A stretch of DNA of 32,544 bases from Puniceibacterium sp. (GTDB taxonomy: Bacteria > Pseudomonadota > Alphaproteobacteria > Rhodobacterales > Rhodobacteraceae): NCBI GenBank assembly GCA_024636635.1, contig JAGXGV010000140.1, positions 1 to 32,544 of the forward strand. Direction: 5' to 3'. The notes below the pieces were generated by a model that was given only the letters and a program-made list of their open reading frames with translations, searched no databases and was not told the origin of the DNA. How positions within the stretch are numbered: position 1 is the stretch's first letter; each line of letters begins with the position of its first letter. This document shows, one piece after another, positions 7,817-15,538 of the stretch. The translations under genes and the position numbers were made by a program.

Positions 7817-9301
7817 TCATGCCCAATCGCGGCAGACATATTTGATCTCGGTGAACGCCTCGAGCCCCTGACGCGCCCCTTCGCGCCCCAGCCCCGACTG
7901 CTTCATCCCGCCGAACGGGATCGGAGCACCGGTCACCTTGGTGCGGTTCACCGCCACCATGCCGAACTGAAGCGCCTTGGCCAGACGGTAGATGCGGCGC
8001 GGGTCCATCGTGTGGACATAGGCCACCAGCCCGTATTCGGTGTCATTGGCGCGGGTGATGACCTCGTCTTCGGTATCGAAGGGTACGATGGCGGCCACCG
8101 GGCCAAAGGTCTCCTCGTGCAGGATCAGCGCATCCGCAGGCACATCGGCCAGGACAGTCGGCTGATAGAACAGCGGACCAAGGTCGGACCTCTTGCCGCC
8201 GCAGACCAGGCGCGCGCCTTTCGCCAGAGCATCGGCCACGTGCTCTTCTTGCTTGGTGACGGCTTTTTCGTTCATCAGCGGGCCCATGTCCGGATCATCC
8301 ATGCCGATCCCGAGGGTCAACTTACCGGTCGCCGCAGTGAACTTTTCGACGAAAGCATCGTAGACCGGGCGTTCCACAAAGATCCGGTTGGCGCCAAGGC
8401 AGTCCTGTCCGGAGGTGGCGAACTTGGCCTTGATGGATTCCTCGACCGCTTGGTCGATGTCGGTGTCCGCGAACACCAGCACCGGTGCGTGACCGCCCAG
8501 TTCCATGATCAGCGTCTTGATCGTGCCGGCGCACTGGCGATAGAGCAGCCGCCCCACTTCGGTCGATCCTGTGAAGGACAGCACCCGCACGCGGGGATCC
8601 TGTGTCCAGGGCTCGACGATCACCGGCGCCTGGCCGGTCACGACGTTGAACACTCCGGCAGGGAAACCGGCGCGTTCGGCCAGTTCGGCCAGCGCCAGCG
8701 CGGAAAACGGAGTTTCTGCCGACGGATGCGAAACAACCGTGCAGCCGGCCGCCAGCGCGGCCGCCGCCTTGCGGGTCAGCATTGCGGCGGGAAAGTTCCA
8801 CGGCGTGATCAGTGCCGCGACACCCACCGGTTCGCGCCACAGCTCGACTTCGGCATCTGGTAGATGCGACGTCACGCCTTCGATGTTCGGGCGGCGGGTT
8901 TCCTCGGCATAAAATTCGACAAAGTCTGCGGCATAGCTGATTTCACCCAGCACCTCCGAGATGGGCTTGCCCTGTTCCAGCACCATGATCCGCGCAAGGT
9001 CGTCGCGGTGTTCGATCATCAGCTCGTACCAGCGGCGCAGCAGTCTGGCCCGGTCCTGGGGCAGCGTAGCCGACCAGGAGGCAAAGGCATCCTGCGCTGC
9101 ATCTACGGCCTGGCGGGATTCGGCTGCTGACAGGCTGGCCACCTCACCCAGCCACTGGCCATCCGCCGGGTTGGTCACGTCGAAGGCGGCGCCATCCTCG
9201 GCGCGGCACCATTTTCCGCCGATATAAGAGAAGCTGCGCACGAGCCGGGGGTCCGACACCTGGCTCAGGGGCGATTTCGGCAGTGTCTGATGGACGGTCA
9301 T
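7817..9301 (-). CDS. ssd: Succinate-/aspartate-semialdehyde dehydrogenase of ectoine cluster (Ssd)
   Basis: 494-residue aldehyde dehydrogenase. The glutamate general base is in MELGGHAPVLVF (Glu267) and the nucleophilic cysteine in SGQDCLGANRIFVE (Cys301). ITPWNFP (165-171) and the cofactor loop FTGSTEVG (243-250) are also present. In R. pomeroyi the neighbour of atf is thought to oxidise aspartate semialdehyde to aspartate; GabD-type succinate semialdehyde activity is the family alternative. The ATG at 9301 was chosen because AGAGGA lies nine bases before it; an ATG at 9310 would sit directly on that site. Odd point: where most aldehyde dehydrogenases have a cofactor-binding lysine in a KPxE stretch, this one reads SHPSAETP (191-198), with histidine instead. 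Confidence 0.9.
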   Translation of the reverse strand: MTVHQTLPKSPLSQVSDPRLVRSFSYIGGKWCRAEDGAAFDVTNPADGQWLGEVASLSAAESRQAVDAAQDAFASWSATLPQDRARLLRRWYELMIEHRDDLARIMVLEQGKPISEVLGEISYAADFVEFYAEETRRPNIEGVTSHLPDAEVELWREPVGVAALITPWNFPAAMLTRKAAAALAAGCTVVSHPSAETPFSALALAELAERAGFPAGVFNVVTGQAPVIVEPWTQDPRVRVLSFTGSTEVGRLLYRQCAGTIKTLIMELGGHAPVLVFADTDIDQAVEESIKAKFATSGQDCLGANRIFVERPVYDAFVEKFTAATGKLTLGIGMDDPDMGPLMNEKAVTKQEEHVADALAKGARLVCGGKRSDLGPLFYQPTVLADVPADALILHEETFGPVAAIVPFDTEDEVITRANDTEYGLVAYVHTMDPRRIYRLAKALQFGMVAVNRTKVTGAPIPFGGMKQSGLGREGARQGLEAFTEIKYVCRDWA

Positions 9302-9456
9302 GTTTCTCATTCCTCTGACTTGGATCAAGGACAGGGTAACGCTGCATTGCCAGAGAGAGAGACCATAGTCGCCGCCCCGGGCAGAGGATTCCACTGCTAT
9401 CCGGGGCAAGGGCAGAGCAGAACACCTGTCAGTCCGTCCCGACGGCGCCGGGGCAT

Positions 9457-9477
9457 ATTTTTTTCGCAGAAAAAAAT
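9457..9477. repeat. A/T-rich dyad in the asnC-ssd spacer
   Basis: Perfect 9-base-pair inverted repeat with a three-base loop (GCA), arms made of seven T and seven A. It lies in the 198-base gap between the asnC stop and the ssd start, and is flanked by GCGCCGGGGCAT on one side and CGCGCGCGGCG on the other. It may be an intergenic repeat or a weak terminator/attenuator. The rest of the spacer 9302-9499 holds nothing I recognise except the ssd ribosome site. Confidence 0.6.
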
Positions 9478-9499
9478 CGCGCGCGGCGTCCTGGCCAGG

Positions 9500-9979
9500 T
9501 CAATCGCCGAGCAGAAGTCCCAAGGGTAGGCCGACAGATGATTTTACCGGCTTTGTGACGATGTAGGTGTAATACCGGGCGAGGCCAACGCGGGCCTCGA
9601 GCAGGGAGTCGATCAGGCGCTGGTATGCGTCGATGTCGCGGGTCACCACCTGCAACAGGTAGTCGAATCCTCCGCCCAGCGCCCAGCACCACGTCACCTC
9701 GTCATGCAACTGCACCGCGCGTTCGAACGCCTGGAAATGCTCGGTCTTGTGGCCTTCGAGTTCGGCGGCGACGAAGACCACCACATGCGGTCCAAAGGCC
9801 CTGAGCGACAGGCGCGCCCCATAACCTTCGATGATTCCCGCCGTTTCGAGCTTATTCAGACGCTCCCAGCAGGGGGTCGGGGACAGGCCGACCTGTTCGG
9901 CCAATTCGGCTTTGGTGATTCGACCCCGGTGGCTCAGCACCCGCAGGATTTCCATGTCGCGAGCGTCCAGCCGCATCAT
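9500..9979 (-). CDS. asnC: Lrp/AsnC-family regulator of the ectoine cluster
   Basis: 159-residue transcription factor. The N-terminal winged helix-turn-helix reads RDMEILRVLSHRGRITKAELAEQVGLSPTPCWERL (split here: helix-turn-helix about residues 19-42). An AsnC ligand-binding domain follows, with the typical pattern FGPHVVVFVAAEL and ALGGGFDYLLQVVTRD. Such proteins bind amino-acid-like effectors as octamers. It starts at an ATGATG whose first codon overlaps the eutC stop (ATGA), so translation is likely coupled. In R. pomeroyi an asnC gene lies in the same place before ssd and atf, and is thought to work with EnuR in response to ectoine breakdown products. EnuR is not in this window, so this may be the main local regulator. 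Confidence 0.92.
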   Translation of the reverse strand: MMRLDARDMEILRVLSHRGRITKAELAEQVGLSPTPCWERLNKLETAGIIEGYGARLSLRAFGPHVVVFVAAELEGHKTEHFQAFERAVQLHDEVTWCWALGGGFDYLLQVVTRDIDAYQRLIDSLLEARVGLARYYTYIVTKPVKSSVGLPLGLLLGD

Positions 9980-10935
9980 GGCAGGCCCAGCACATGGGTC
10001 GCGATGGCCGTATCCTGCGCACCGGTGCCGGTCAGATCCGCGATGGTGATGTCGCCCTGCGACCGCCGCCCGGCCTGTGCGCCGGTGATCACATCGCCCA
10101 GTTCCGGCGGTGTGCCGCGCGTCCAGATCCCGGCGTCCAGCGCCGCGCGCAATTCGCCCAGGAGTTTGACTTGGGACACCCGGTCGGCCACATAAAGATC
10201 GGCCCGCATCAGCGCGGCGGGCGCAAGTTCGCATTTGCCCGGCGCGTCCGATCCCATTGCCGTGACATGCAGTTCGGGGTGCAGCCAGTCGGCCTGCAAC
10301 ACCGGCGTTCGCGCAGGCGTTGTCGTGACCACAAGCTGGGACCGCTTCACCAGAATGGCGGGGTCGCTTACCACCTCGGCTTCGATCCCCAGGGCCTCTG
10401 CCAGATCGGCGGCACACACAGTCGCCTTTTGCAGGTCGCGGCCCCAGACCAGCACACGCTGGAAGGGGCGCACCAGATGCGCCGCGCGGATCTGAAGCCG
10501 GGCCTGCAACCCGGTGCCGATCACACCTGCCGTTGTCACTTCGGCCGGGGCAAGATGGCGGGCCGCCACTGCGCCGGCCGCCGCCGTGCGCATGTCGGTA
10601 AGAAAGCCATTGTCCAGCAGGACGGCCTGCACCTGGCCGGTGGTGGCGGAAAACACCGTCATCAGCCCGCCAAGGCTGGGCAGGCCCCGCGCGGCATTGT
10701 CAAAGAATCCAGTGCTGACCTTCAGCGCGAAGCTGTCCAGCCCGGGGATATAGGCGGTCTTTACATCGACTTCGCCGTGAACCGCCGCAAGGTCCATCGA
10801 CAGGATCGGGGGCATGATCACCCCGCCCCCCGCCAGCGCGACAAAGGCCGCTTCGACCACGTCGATCAGTGCCAGATCCAGAGGTACCATGTCGCGCAGT
10901 TCGTTTTCGGTCAGGATGCGGATGTCATGCGCCAT
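9976..10935 (-). CDS. eutC: EutC, ornithine cyclodeaminase-like enzyme of hydroxyectoine use
   Basis: 319-residue member of the ornithine cyclodeaminase/mu-crystallin family. GEVDVKTAYIPGLDSFALKV (residues 55-74; substrate and dinucleotide contacts), LLDNGFLTDMRTAAAGAVAA, the Rossmann turn GVIGTGLQARLQ, and the C-terminal TIADLTGTGAQDTAIA match EutC rather than generic cyclodeaminases. In R. pomeroyi EutA, EutB and EutC are proposed to turn hydroxyectoine (or its opened form) into the ectoine route. The start overlaps eutB by 11 bases and has AAGGGG eight bases upstream; the stop overlaps the asnC start. The related iminosuccinate reductase BhcD of the beta-hydroxyaspartate cycle was considered, but no bhcA or bhcC is present. 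Confidence 0.9.
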   Translation of the reverse strand: MAHDIRILTENELRDMVPLDLALIDVVEAAFVALAGGGVIMPPILSMDLAAVHGEVDVKTAYIPGLDSFALKVSTGFFDNAARGLPSLGGLMTVFSATTGQVQAVLLDNGFLTDMRTAAAGAVAARHLAPAEVTTAGVIGTGLQARLQIRAAHLVRPFQRVLVWGRDLQKATVCAADLAEALGIEAEVVSDPAILVKRSQLVVTTTPARTPVLQADWLHPELHVTAMGSDAPGKCELAPAALMRADLYVADRVSQVKLLGELRAALDAGIWTRGTPPELGDVITGAQAGRRSQGDITIADLTGTGAQDTAIATHVLGLP

Positions 10936-11941
10936 AAGGCATCCCCTTGATGGTCGTGTCGCCCAGCACCACGTCCTGCCCGGTCACGATCCGCGTGAAC
11001 ACCGACATGTCGAGATTGCGTCCGGTGATGATGGTTGCGGTCGGGCCAGTCAATTCCAGTTTCCCGGCCTGAAGGGCTGCGATGCCGACGACGCAGCCGC
11101 CTTCGGCCACGATGCGGTCCTCATAATAGAGCGTCTGCATGGCGCGGTAGATCTGCTCTTCGGTGACCAGAACCACATCGTCGAGCAGGTCGCGGCACAT
11201 GGCATAGCTCAGCCGGTTGTCGATGCCGATGCCGCCGCCCAGCGAATCCGCGAGGCTGGCATATTCCTCGACCTCGACGGGGTGGCCCGCGCGCAGGGAC
11301 TCATACATCGCCGCTCCCCGGTCCATGCTGATCCCGATGACCCTGACCGAGGGTTTCAGTGCCTTCGCCGCCAGAGCGACCCCTGCCGCAAGCCCGCCGC
11401 CCGACAGGGGGACCAGCAGGGTTTCGATCTCGGCGCGGCTTTCGAGGATTTCGAGCCCGATCGTGCCCTGCCCTGCGATCACGAAAGGATCGTCGAAGGG
11501 CGAGATTTCGGCCAGCCCCTCCTGTTCCACCAGTCGGCGGCTTTCGGCAAAGGCGTCGTCCTGTGAACGTCCGACGATGCGCACCTCGGCACCAAGGGCG
11601 CGGATGCCGTCAACCTTTGCCTGCGGCACCAGTTCGGACATGCAGACCACGGCGCGGATACCCTTTTCGGCGGCGGCATAGGCCACGCCACGCCCGTGGT
11701 TGCCGGTGGAACAGCAAGTGACGCCCCGTGTGCCGACGGGCAGGTTGGCAACGGCGTTCAGCGCGCCTCGCAGCTTGAACGCGCCGATGGGCTGCATGTT
11801 CTCGAGCTTGAGCCAGAAGGGATGGCCGAACCGCGACCCAAGATAGGGGGACGGGACCAGCGGCGTGGCATCCGCAATGCCAAGGAGCGTTTCGGCGGCG
11901 GCCCGGATGTGATCCAGGGTCAGGGGGGATGTATCAGTCAT
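10925..11941 (-). CDS. eutB: EutB, threonine dehydratase-like enzyme of hydroxyectoine use
   Basis: 338-residue fold-type II PLP enzyme. The Schiff-base lysine is in IGAFKLRGALNAV (Lys56), with the substrate loop STGNHGRG (78-85) and the phosphate-binding SGGGLAAG near 180. CMSELVPQAKV, VRIVGRSQDDAF, FVIAGQGTIGLEI and LADSLGGGIGIDNR are characteristic of EutB rather than IlvA or BhcB. The reaction is predicted to be removal of a beta-hydroxyl group as water from a hydroxylated amino acid, here probably one derived from hydroxyectoine. It is the first gene of the eut run, 48 bases after galM on the same strand. No ribosome site is evident, but a TATAGT lies just upstream, so the transcript may be nearly leaderless. 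Confidence 0.92.
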   Translation of the reverse strand: MTDTSPLTLDHIRAAAETLLGIADATPLVPSPYLGSRFGHPFWLKLENMQPIGAFKLRGALNAVANLPVGTRGVTCCSTGNHGRGVAYAAAEKGIRAVVCMSELVPQAKVDGIRALGAEVRIVGRSQDDAFAESRRLVEQEGLAEISPFDDPFVIAGQGTIGLEILESRAEIETLLVPLSGGGLAAGVALAAKALKPSVRVIGISMDRGAAMYESLRAGHPVEVEEYASLADSLGGGIGIDNRLSYAMCRDLLDDVVLVTEEQIYRAMQTLYYEDRIVAEGGCVVGIAALQAGKLELTGPTATIITGRNLDMSVFTRIVTGQDVVLGDTTIKGMPYGA

Positions 11942-11947
11942 GCCGCA

Positions 11948-11976
11948 ACTATAGGGGCGCGGGCGCGTGCTTGGAA
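11948..11976 (-). promoter_or_regulatory. Possible promoter of eutB
   Basis: On the minus strand TATAGT (11953-11948) is a good -10 box, with TTCCAA (11976-11971) 17 bases further upstream as a poor -35 box. Transcription would start almost at the eutB ATG, agreeing with the lack of a ribosome site there. The -35 match is weak, so a regulator such as AsnC might be required; this is inference. Confidence 0.3.
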
Positions 11977-11989
11977 GATCCGGCGGGGT

Positions 11990-12946
11990 TCACGGCGCGA
12001 TCTCTATGCTCAGGCGCTGCCGGTACGGGTGATCCGGAGTGCAGAGGATCGAGCCAAAGTGCGGATGGCTGAGTGCGCCCGGCAGGTTCTGCGCCTCGAG
12101 GCAGAGGCCGGCAAAGGGCGCATGCGCGGCGCTGTCGTTGGGGTCGGCGTGTGGACCCAGGGTGTTGGAGGTGTAAAGCTGGAGGCCCCGCTGGTCGGTC
12201 CACATCCGCAGGCGCAGGCCGTTGGGGGCGGTCACCTCGGCCTGAGGGCCGTCAGTGCGGTCGAGCACCAGGTTGCCGTCCCAGCCGATGCGGTCGGGGT
12301 CAGCCCCGGCCAGCAGGTGGGGTGTGCGGAAATCGTGACGCGTGCCGGCCACGTCGGCGATTTCCCCGGTGGGCATGAGGTCGGGGCCGTTGGGGGTGTA
12401 CCGCGACGCGGCAAGTTGCAGACTGTGGTTCAGGATGTCGCCAGCCCCCATGAGGTTGAAATAGAGGTGTTGCGCCAGATTTATCGGCGTTGCCCGGTCG
12501 GTTCGGACGGTCATGTCATAGCTCAGGCGGTGGCCGTCCAGGGTCATGCGCACTTCGGCATCCACAGCGCCGGGATAGCCTTGGTCGAGATGCGGCGAAT
12601 GCAGGCGCAGCGTGACGGCGCGGTCCCCGATAGGGGTGAGGGACCAGTGCGACAGGCCGAAACCATTCGTGCCGCCATGGATGTGATGATTGTCCGCATT
12701 GGCATCCAGCAGCCAGTTCTGACCGTCCAACGTGAATTCGGCATTGCGGATGCGGTTGACGACGCGGCCGCAGAGCGCGCCCATGGCGACTGGATTGGTG
12801 CGGTAGGCATCCGGATCGGCATAGCCCAGCGTGACGGGAACACCCGCCACGTGCCAGTGCTGCACCACGCAACCGATGGACAGGACGGTGATGGCAACAT
12901 CGCCATCGCGCAACGTGTGGCTCTGGATCGGATCGGGGGGGATCAT
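11990..12946 (-). CDS. galM: Aldose 1-epimerase (galactose mutarotase)
   Basis: 318-residue mutarotase that interconverts alpha and beta anomers of glucose or galactose. Family residues are present: the NRIRNAEF region (64-71), the histidine of DNHHIHGG (about His90), the acid histidine in NLAQHLYFNL (His160), and the base glutamate in LCLEAQNLPGAL near residue 280. AGGAG lies seven bases before the ATG. It is followed by the eut genes at a 48-base distance with no terminator, so read-through into eutB is possible. A TTGACA (minus strand, 12998-12993) lies 47 bases upstream without a good -10 partner. It is divergent from an MFS transporter across 231 bases, a pairing that could mean sugar uptake, but the transporter substrate is unknown. 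Confidence 0.92.
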   Translation of the reverse strand: MIPPDPIQSHTLRDGDVAITVLSIGCVVQHWHVAGVPVTLGYADPDAYRTNPVAMGALCGRVVNRIRNAEFTLDGQNWLLDANADNHHIHGGTNGFGLSHWSLTPIGDRAVTLRLHSPHLDQGYPGAVDAEVRMTLDGHRLSYDMTVRTDRATPINLAQHLYFNLMGAGDILNHSLQLAASRYTPNGPDLMPTGEIADVAGTRHDFRTPHLLAGADPDRIGWDGNLVLDRTDGPQAEVTAPNGLRLRMWTDQRGLQLYTSNTLGPHADPNDSAAHAPFAGLCLEAQNLPGALSHPHFGSILCTPDHPYRQRLSIEIAP

Positions 12947-13177
12947 GGGATGCTCCTGCGGTTCGGCACCACTCTGACCGGTTAGGCGGTCGTGTCAAAT
13001 GTGGGCTGATCGGAGCGGGCCACCGAGGACGCTGTGGGGCGGCGGCGGCTGTATCACCCAGCGTGTGACGGAAATCCGGCGGGCAGCGGCGGCTTTCCAA
13101 AGCTGTGCGGAATCTGGCACTGTCAGTGGCGGTTTCTGGCTATACCGCTGCGCGCAAAGCGGCATAGGGTGCGGCGC

Positions 13178-14419
13178 ATGAGCCCTGCACATCCCCATCC
13201 CGACACATCGCCCTTTGACAGCCGCTATTCCTGGATGCGGCTGGGTATTACGCTGCTGATCGCCGTGATGGGCAATGTCGGCATGTGGGCGATCATCGTC
13301 ATCATGCCCGAGGTCGGGGCCGAATTCGGCGCCGGGCGGGCCGAGGCGTCGCTGCCCTATGCCACGACGATGATCGGTTTCGCGCTGGGTAACATGGTGA
13401 TTGGCCGCGCGGTCGACCGATGGGGCATGACCACGGCGCTGTCGGGCGCGGCGGTGCTGATCGCGATCGGCTACGCGCTGGCCGCGCTCAGCCCGACCAT
13501 CATGGTGCTGAGCCTCGTGCAGCTTGTCGTGGGGTTCGGCACGGCATCCTGTTTCGGGCCGCTGATCGCCGACATCTCGCAATGGTTCGACCGCAGGCGG
13601 GGCATTGCAGTGGCGGTCGCGGCGTCGGGGAACTATCTTTCGGGCGCCATCTGGCCGGTGCTGCTGGGCTGGCTGGCGGCAGATGCGGGATGGCGCTGGA
13701 TCTACATGGTGCTTGCGGTGCTGACCCTGGTGATTGTCCTGCCGCTGGCGCAGTTGCTGCGGCGTCGGCTGCCGGTCGAGGCCACCGCCCAGGCCGAGGC
13801 GAAATCGGCGTCGCGGGCGATGGCAACAGGGTTCACACCGCGCCAGTTGCAATGGATGCTGGGGCTGGCCGGGATTGGCTGCTGCGTCGCCATGTCGATG
13901 CCGCAGGTGCATATCGTGGCGCTGTGCGTCGACATGGGGTTCGGCCCGGCGGTTGGGGCCGAGATGCTGTCGCTGATGCTGCTGGGCGGAGTGGTGTCGC
14001 GCCTGCTGTCAGGTCTGCTGGCCGACCGGCTGGGGGGCGTGCGCACGTTGCTGATCGGCTCGGCCCTGCAATGCCTTGCGCTGTTCCTCTATTTGCCTGC
14101 GGGGGGGCTCGTGTCGCTGTACCTGGTCAGCCTGGTCTTTGGGCTGAGCCAGGGCGGAATCGTGCCGAGCTATGCCGTGATCGTGCGGGAATACCTGCCC
14201 GCGCGCGAAGCAGGCGCACGGGTCGGGTTCGTGCTGATGATGACGATCCTCGGCATGGCGCTGGGCGGCTGGATGTCGGGCTGGATCTATGATGTGACCG
14301 GCAGCTATCAGTGGGCCTTCCTGAACGGCATCATCTGGAACGGTCTGAACCTCGGGATCATGCTGATCATCCTGTTGCGCGGCCGTCGCGGACAGCGCAT
14401 GCAGGCCGTTCCCGTCTGA
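13178..14419 (+). CDS. Major facilitator superfamily transporter
   Basis: 413-residue inner-membrane transporter with about 12 hydrophobic segments in two halves, separated by a charged cytoplasmic loop near residues 195-225 (LRRRLPVEATAQAEAKSASR). The loop between helices 2 and 3 has the MFS A-motif-like GNMVIGRAVDRWGMTTAL, repeated in the second half as LLSGLLADRLGGVRTLL. The overall pattern resembles the MCT/oxalate-formate group of small-molecule carriers; substrate cannot be told. The ATG at 13178 was chosen over an upstream in-frame ATG at 13034 because it places a short polar N-terminus before helix 1, as in relatives; only a weak ribosome site is seen. It is convergent with trhO. Confidence 0.88.
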   Translation: MSPAHPHPDTSPFDSRYSWMRLGITLLIAVMGNVGMWAIIVIMPEVGAEFGAGRAEASLPYATTMIGFALGNMVIGRAVDRWGMTTALSGAAVLIAIGYALAALSPTIMVLSLVQLVVGFGTASCFGPLIADISQWFDRRRGIAVAVAASGNYLSGAIWPVLLGWLAADAGWRWIYMVLAVLTLVIVLPLAQLLRRRLPVEATAQAEAKSASRAMATGFTPRQLQWMLGLAGIGCCVAMSMPQVHIVALCVDMGFGPAVGAEMLSLMLLGGVVSRLLSGLLADRLGGVRTLLIGSALQCLALFLYLPAGGLVSLYLVSLVFGLSQGGIVPSYAVIVREYLPAREAGARVGFVLMMTILGMALGGWMSGWIYDVTGSYQWAFLNGIIWNGLNLGIMLIILLRGRRGQRMQAVPV

Positions 14420-14427
14420 GAACTTGC

Positions 14428-14485
14428 AGGGGGGCGCTGCCCCCGTCCTGCGGACTCCCCCGGGGTATTTGGAAAAAGAAGAAGC
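14428..14485. repeat. GC hairpin plus A-rich tail, terminator/intergenic repeat
   Basis: Between convergent MFS and trhO genes. GGGGGC (14430-14435) pairs with GCCCCC (14439-14444) around a three-base loop; CTCCCCCGGGGTATTTGG and an A-rich GAAAAAGAAGAAG follow. On the minus strand the A-rich tail becomes a T-rich stretch before the stem, so neither strand is a textbook terminator. From memory, GGGGTATTT followed by GAAAAAGAAGAAG is frequent between genes in Rhodobacteraceae; that needs a genome search. Confidence 0.55.
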
Positions 14486-14505
14486 GGGTCTGGCGGGATT
14501 GCGTT

Positions 14506-15426
14506 TCAGGGATCGCCGGGGATGTCCTGGTGCAGGTGGCGTTCGCCACGGGCCCGGGCGAGCGCGATCTGTTTCTGGCGTTCGCGGAACCGGGCCTTGT
14601 CGTTCGGGCTGGTTTGGCCGGAGCAGAGGTGGCAGGCAACGCCTTCCTCGTATTCGGGCCGCGCACGGTCGCCGGGCAGGATCGGGCGGCGGCAGGCATG
14701 GCAGAGATCGTGCGGACCTTCGGTCAGGCCGTGGCCGACCGAGACACGTCCGTCGAAGACGAAGCAGTCACCGTGCCATCTGCTTTGTGCCTCGGGAACC
14801 TCTTCGAGATACTTCAGGATGCCACCCTTGAGGTGGTAGACCTCTTCCACGCCCTGGCCCAGCAGGTAGTTGGTGGATTTTTCGCAGCGGATGCCGCCAG
14901 TGCAGAACATGGCGATCCGCTTGTTGTGAAAACGGTCCCTGTTGGCGTCCCACCAGGCAGGGAAGTCGCGAAAGCTGGCGGTCTGCGGGTCCACCGCGCC
15001 GTCAAAGCTGCCGATGGCGACCTCGTAATCGTTGCGGGTGTCGATGACCGCCACATCCGGGGCCGAGATCAGCGCGTTCCAGTCGGAGGGATCGACATAG
15101 TGGCCGGTGCGGGCGCGCGGATCGACGTCCGGCTGGCCCATGGTCACGATTTCCTTTTTCAGCCGTACTTTCATGCGGACAAAGGGACGCCGGGTGGCCG
15201 TAGAGCGTTTCCAGTCCAGTTCGGCGCAACCGGGCAGGGCGCGGATCATATCGAGGATGGTGGCGATCCCGGCGTCCGGTCCGGCGATGGTTCCGTTGAT
15301 GCCTTCGGGCGCGAGCAACAGCGTTCCGGTCACGCCGTTGCGCAGGCAGGCGTCGTGCAGCGCGACCCGGTAGGCATCGGGGTCGGGCAGGCGGGTGAAA
15401 TGGTAGAGCGCGGCAACGGTGAACAT
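14506..15426 (-). CDS. trhO: Rhodanese-type tRNA uridine 5-oxyacetic acid pathway hydroxylase TrhO
   Basis: 306-residue YceA/TrhO protein. TrhO hydroxylates uridine 34 of certain tRNAs using oxygen. An N-terminal acylphosphatase-like half (AALYHFTRLPD, LLLAPEGINGTIAG) precedes a rhodanese domain from about residue 120, with VIDTRNDYEVAIGSFDGA and the active loop MFCTGGIRCEKS (Cys175, conserved Cys181). The C-terminus has two CxxC pairs (CHAC and CHLC), a probable zinc ribbon. The ATG at 15426 gives the family N-terminus; the frame stays open far upstream, but that part overlaps pncA and does not resemble the family. Length is a little shorter than E. coli TrhO (350). It is divergent from pncA across 112 bases. 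Confidence 0.92.
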   Translation of the reverse strand: MFTVAALYHFTRLPDPDAYRVALHDACLRNGVTGTLLLAPEGINGTIAGPDAGIATILDMIRALPGCAELDWKRSTATRRPFVRMKVRLKKEIVTMGQPDVDPRARTGHYVDPSDWNALISAPDVAVIDTRNDYEVAIGSFDGAVDPQTASFRDFPAWWDANRDRFHNKRIAMFCTGGIRCEKSTNYLLGQGVEEVYHLKGGILKYLEEVPEAQSRWHGDCFVFDGRVSVGHGLTEGPHDLCHACRRPILPGDRARPEYEEGVACHLCSGQTSPNDKARFRERQKQIALARARGERHLHQDIPGDP

Positions 15427-15538
15427 GGCGGCGATGTACGCCCGACGCGCCAACAGATCAAGAGAGCCGGTTCCCGCGATCTTGAGGCTGCGACGCTGGC
15501 GTCCTAGTCTGCACGGGACATATACCGGGAGTTTTGCC

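Noticed and set aside
6359-9301. Hypotaurine/taurine or plain GABA catabolic pair
   Set aside because: Possible for the enzyme families, but the position directly after eutB-eutC-asnC favours ectoine breakdown; kept only as an alternative.
9976-11941. EutB/EutC as BhcB/BhcD of the beta-hydroxyaspartate cycle
   Set aside because: The sequence motifs fit EutB/EutC better, and the aminotransferase BhcA, aldolase BhcC and regulator BhcR are absent.
11696-12985. 429-codon plus-strand frame opposite eutB and galM
   Set aside because: Spans two real minus-strand genes and their spacer; no family resemblance.
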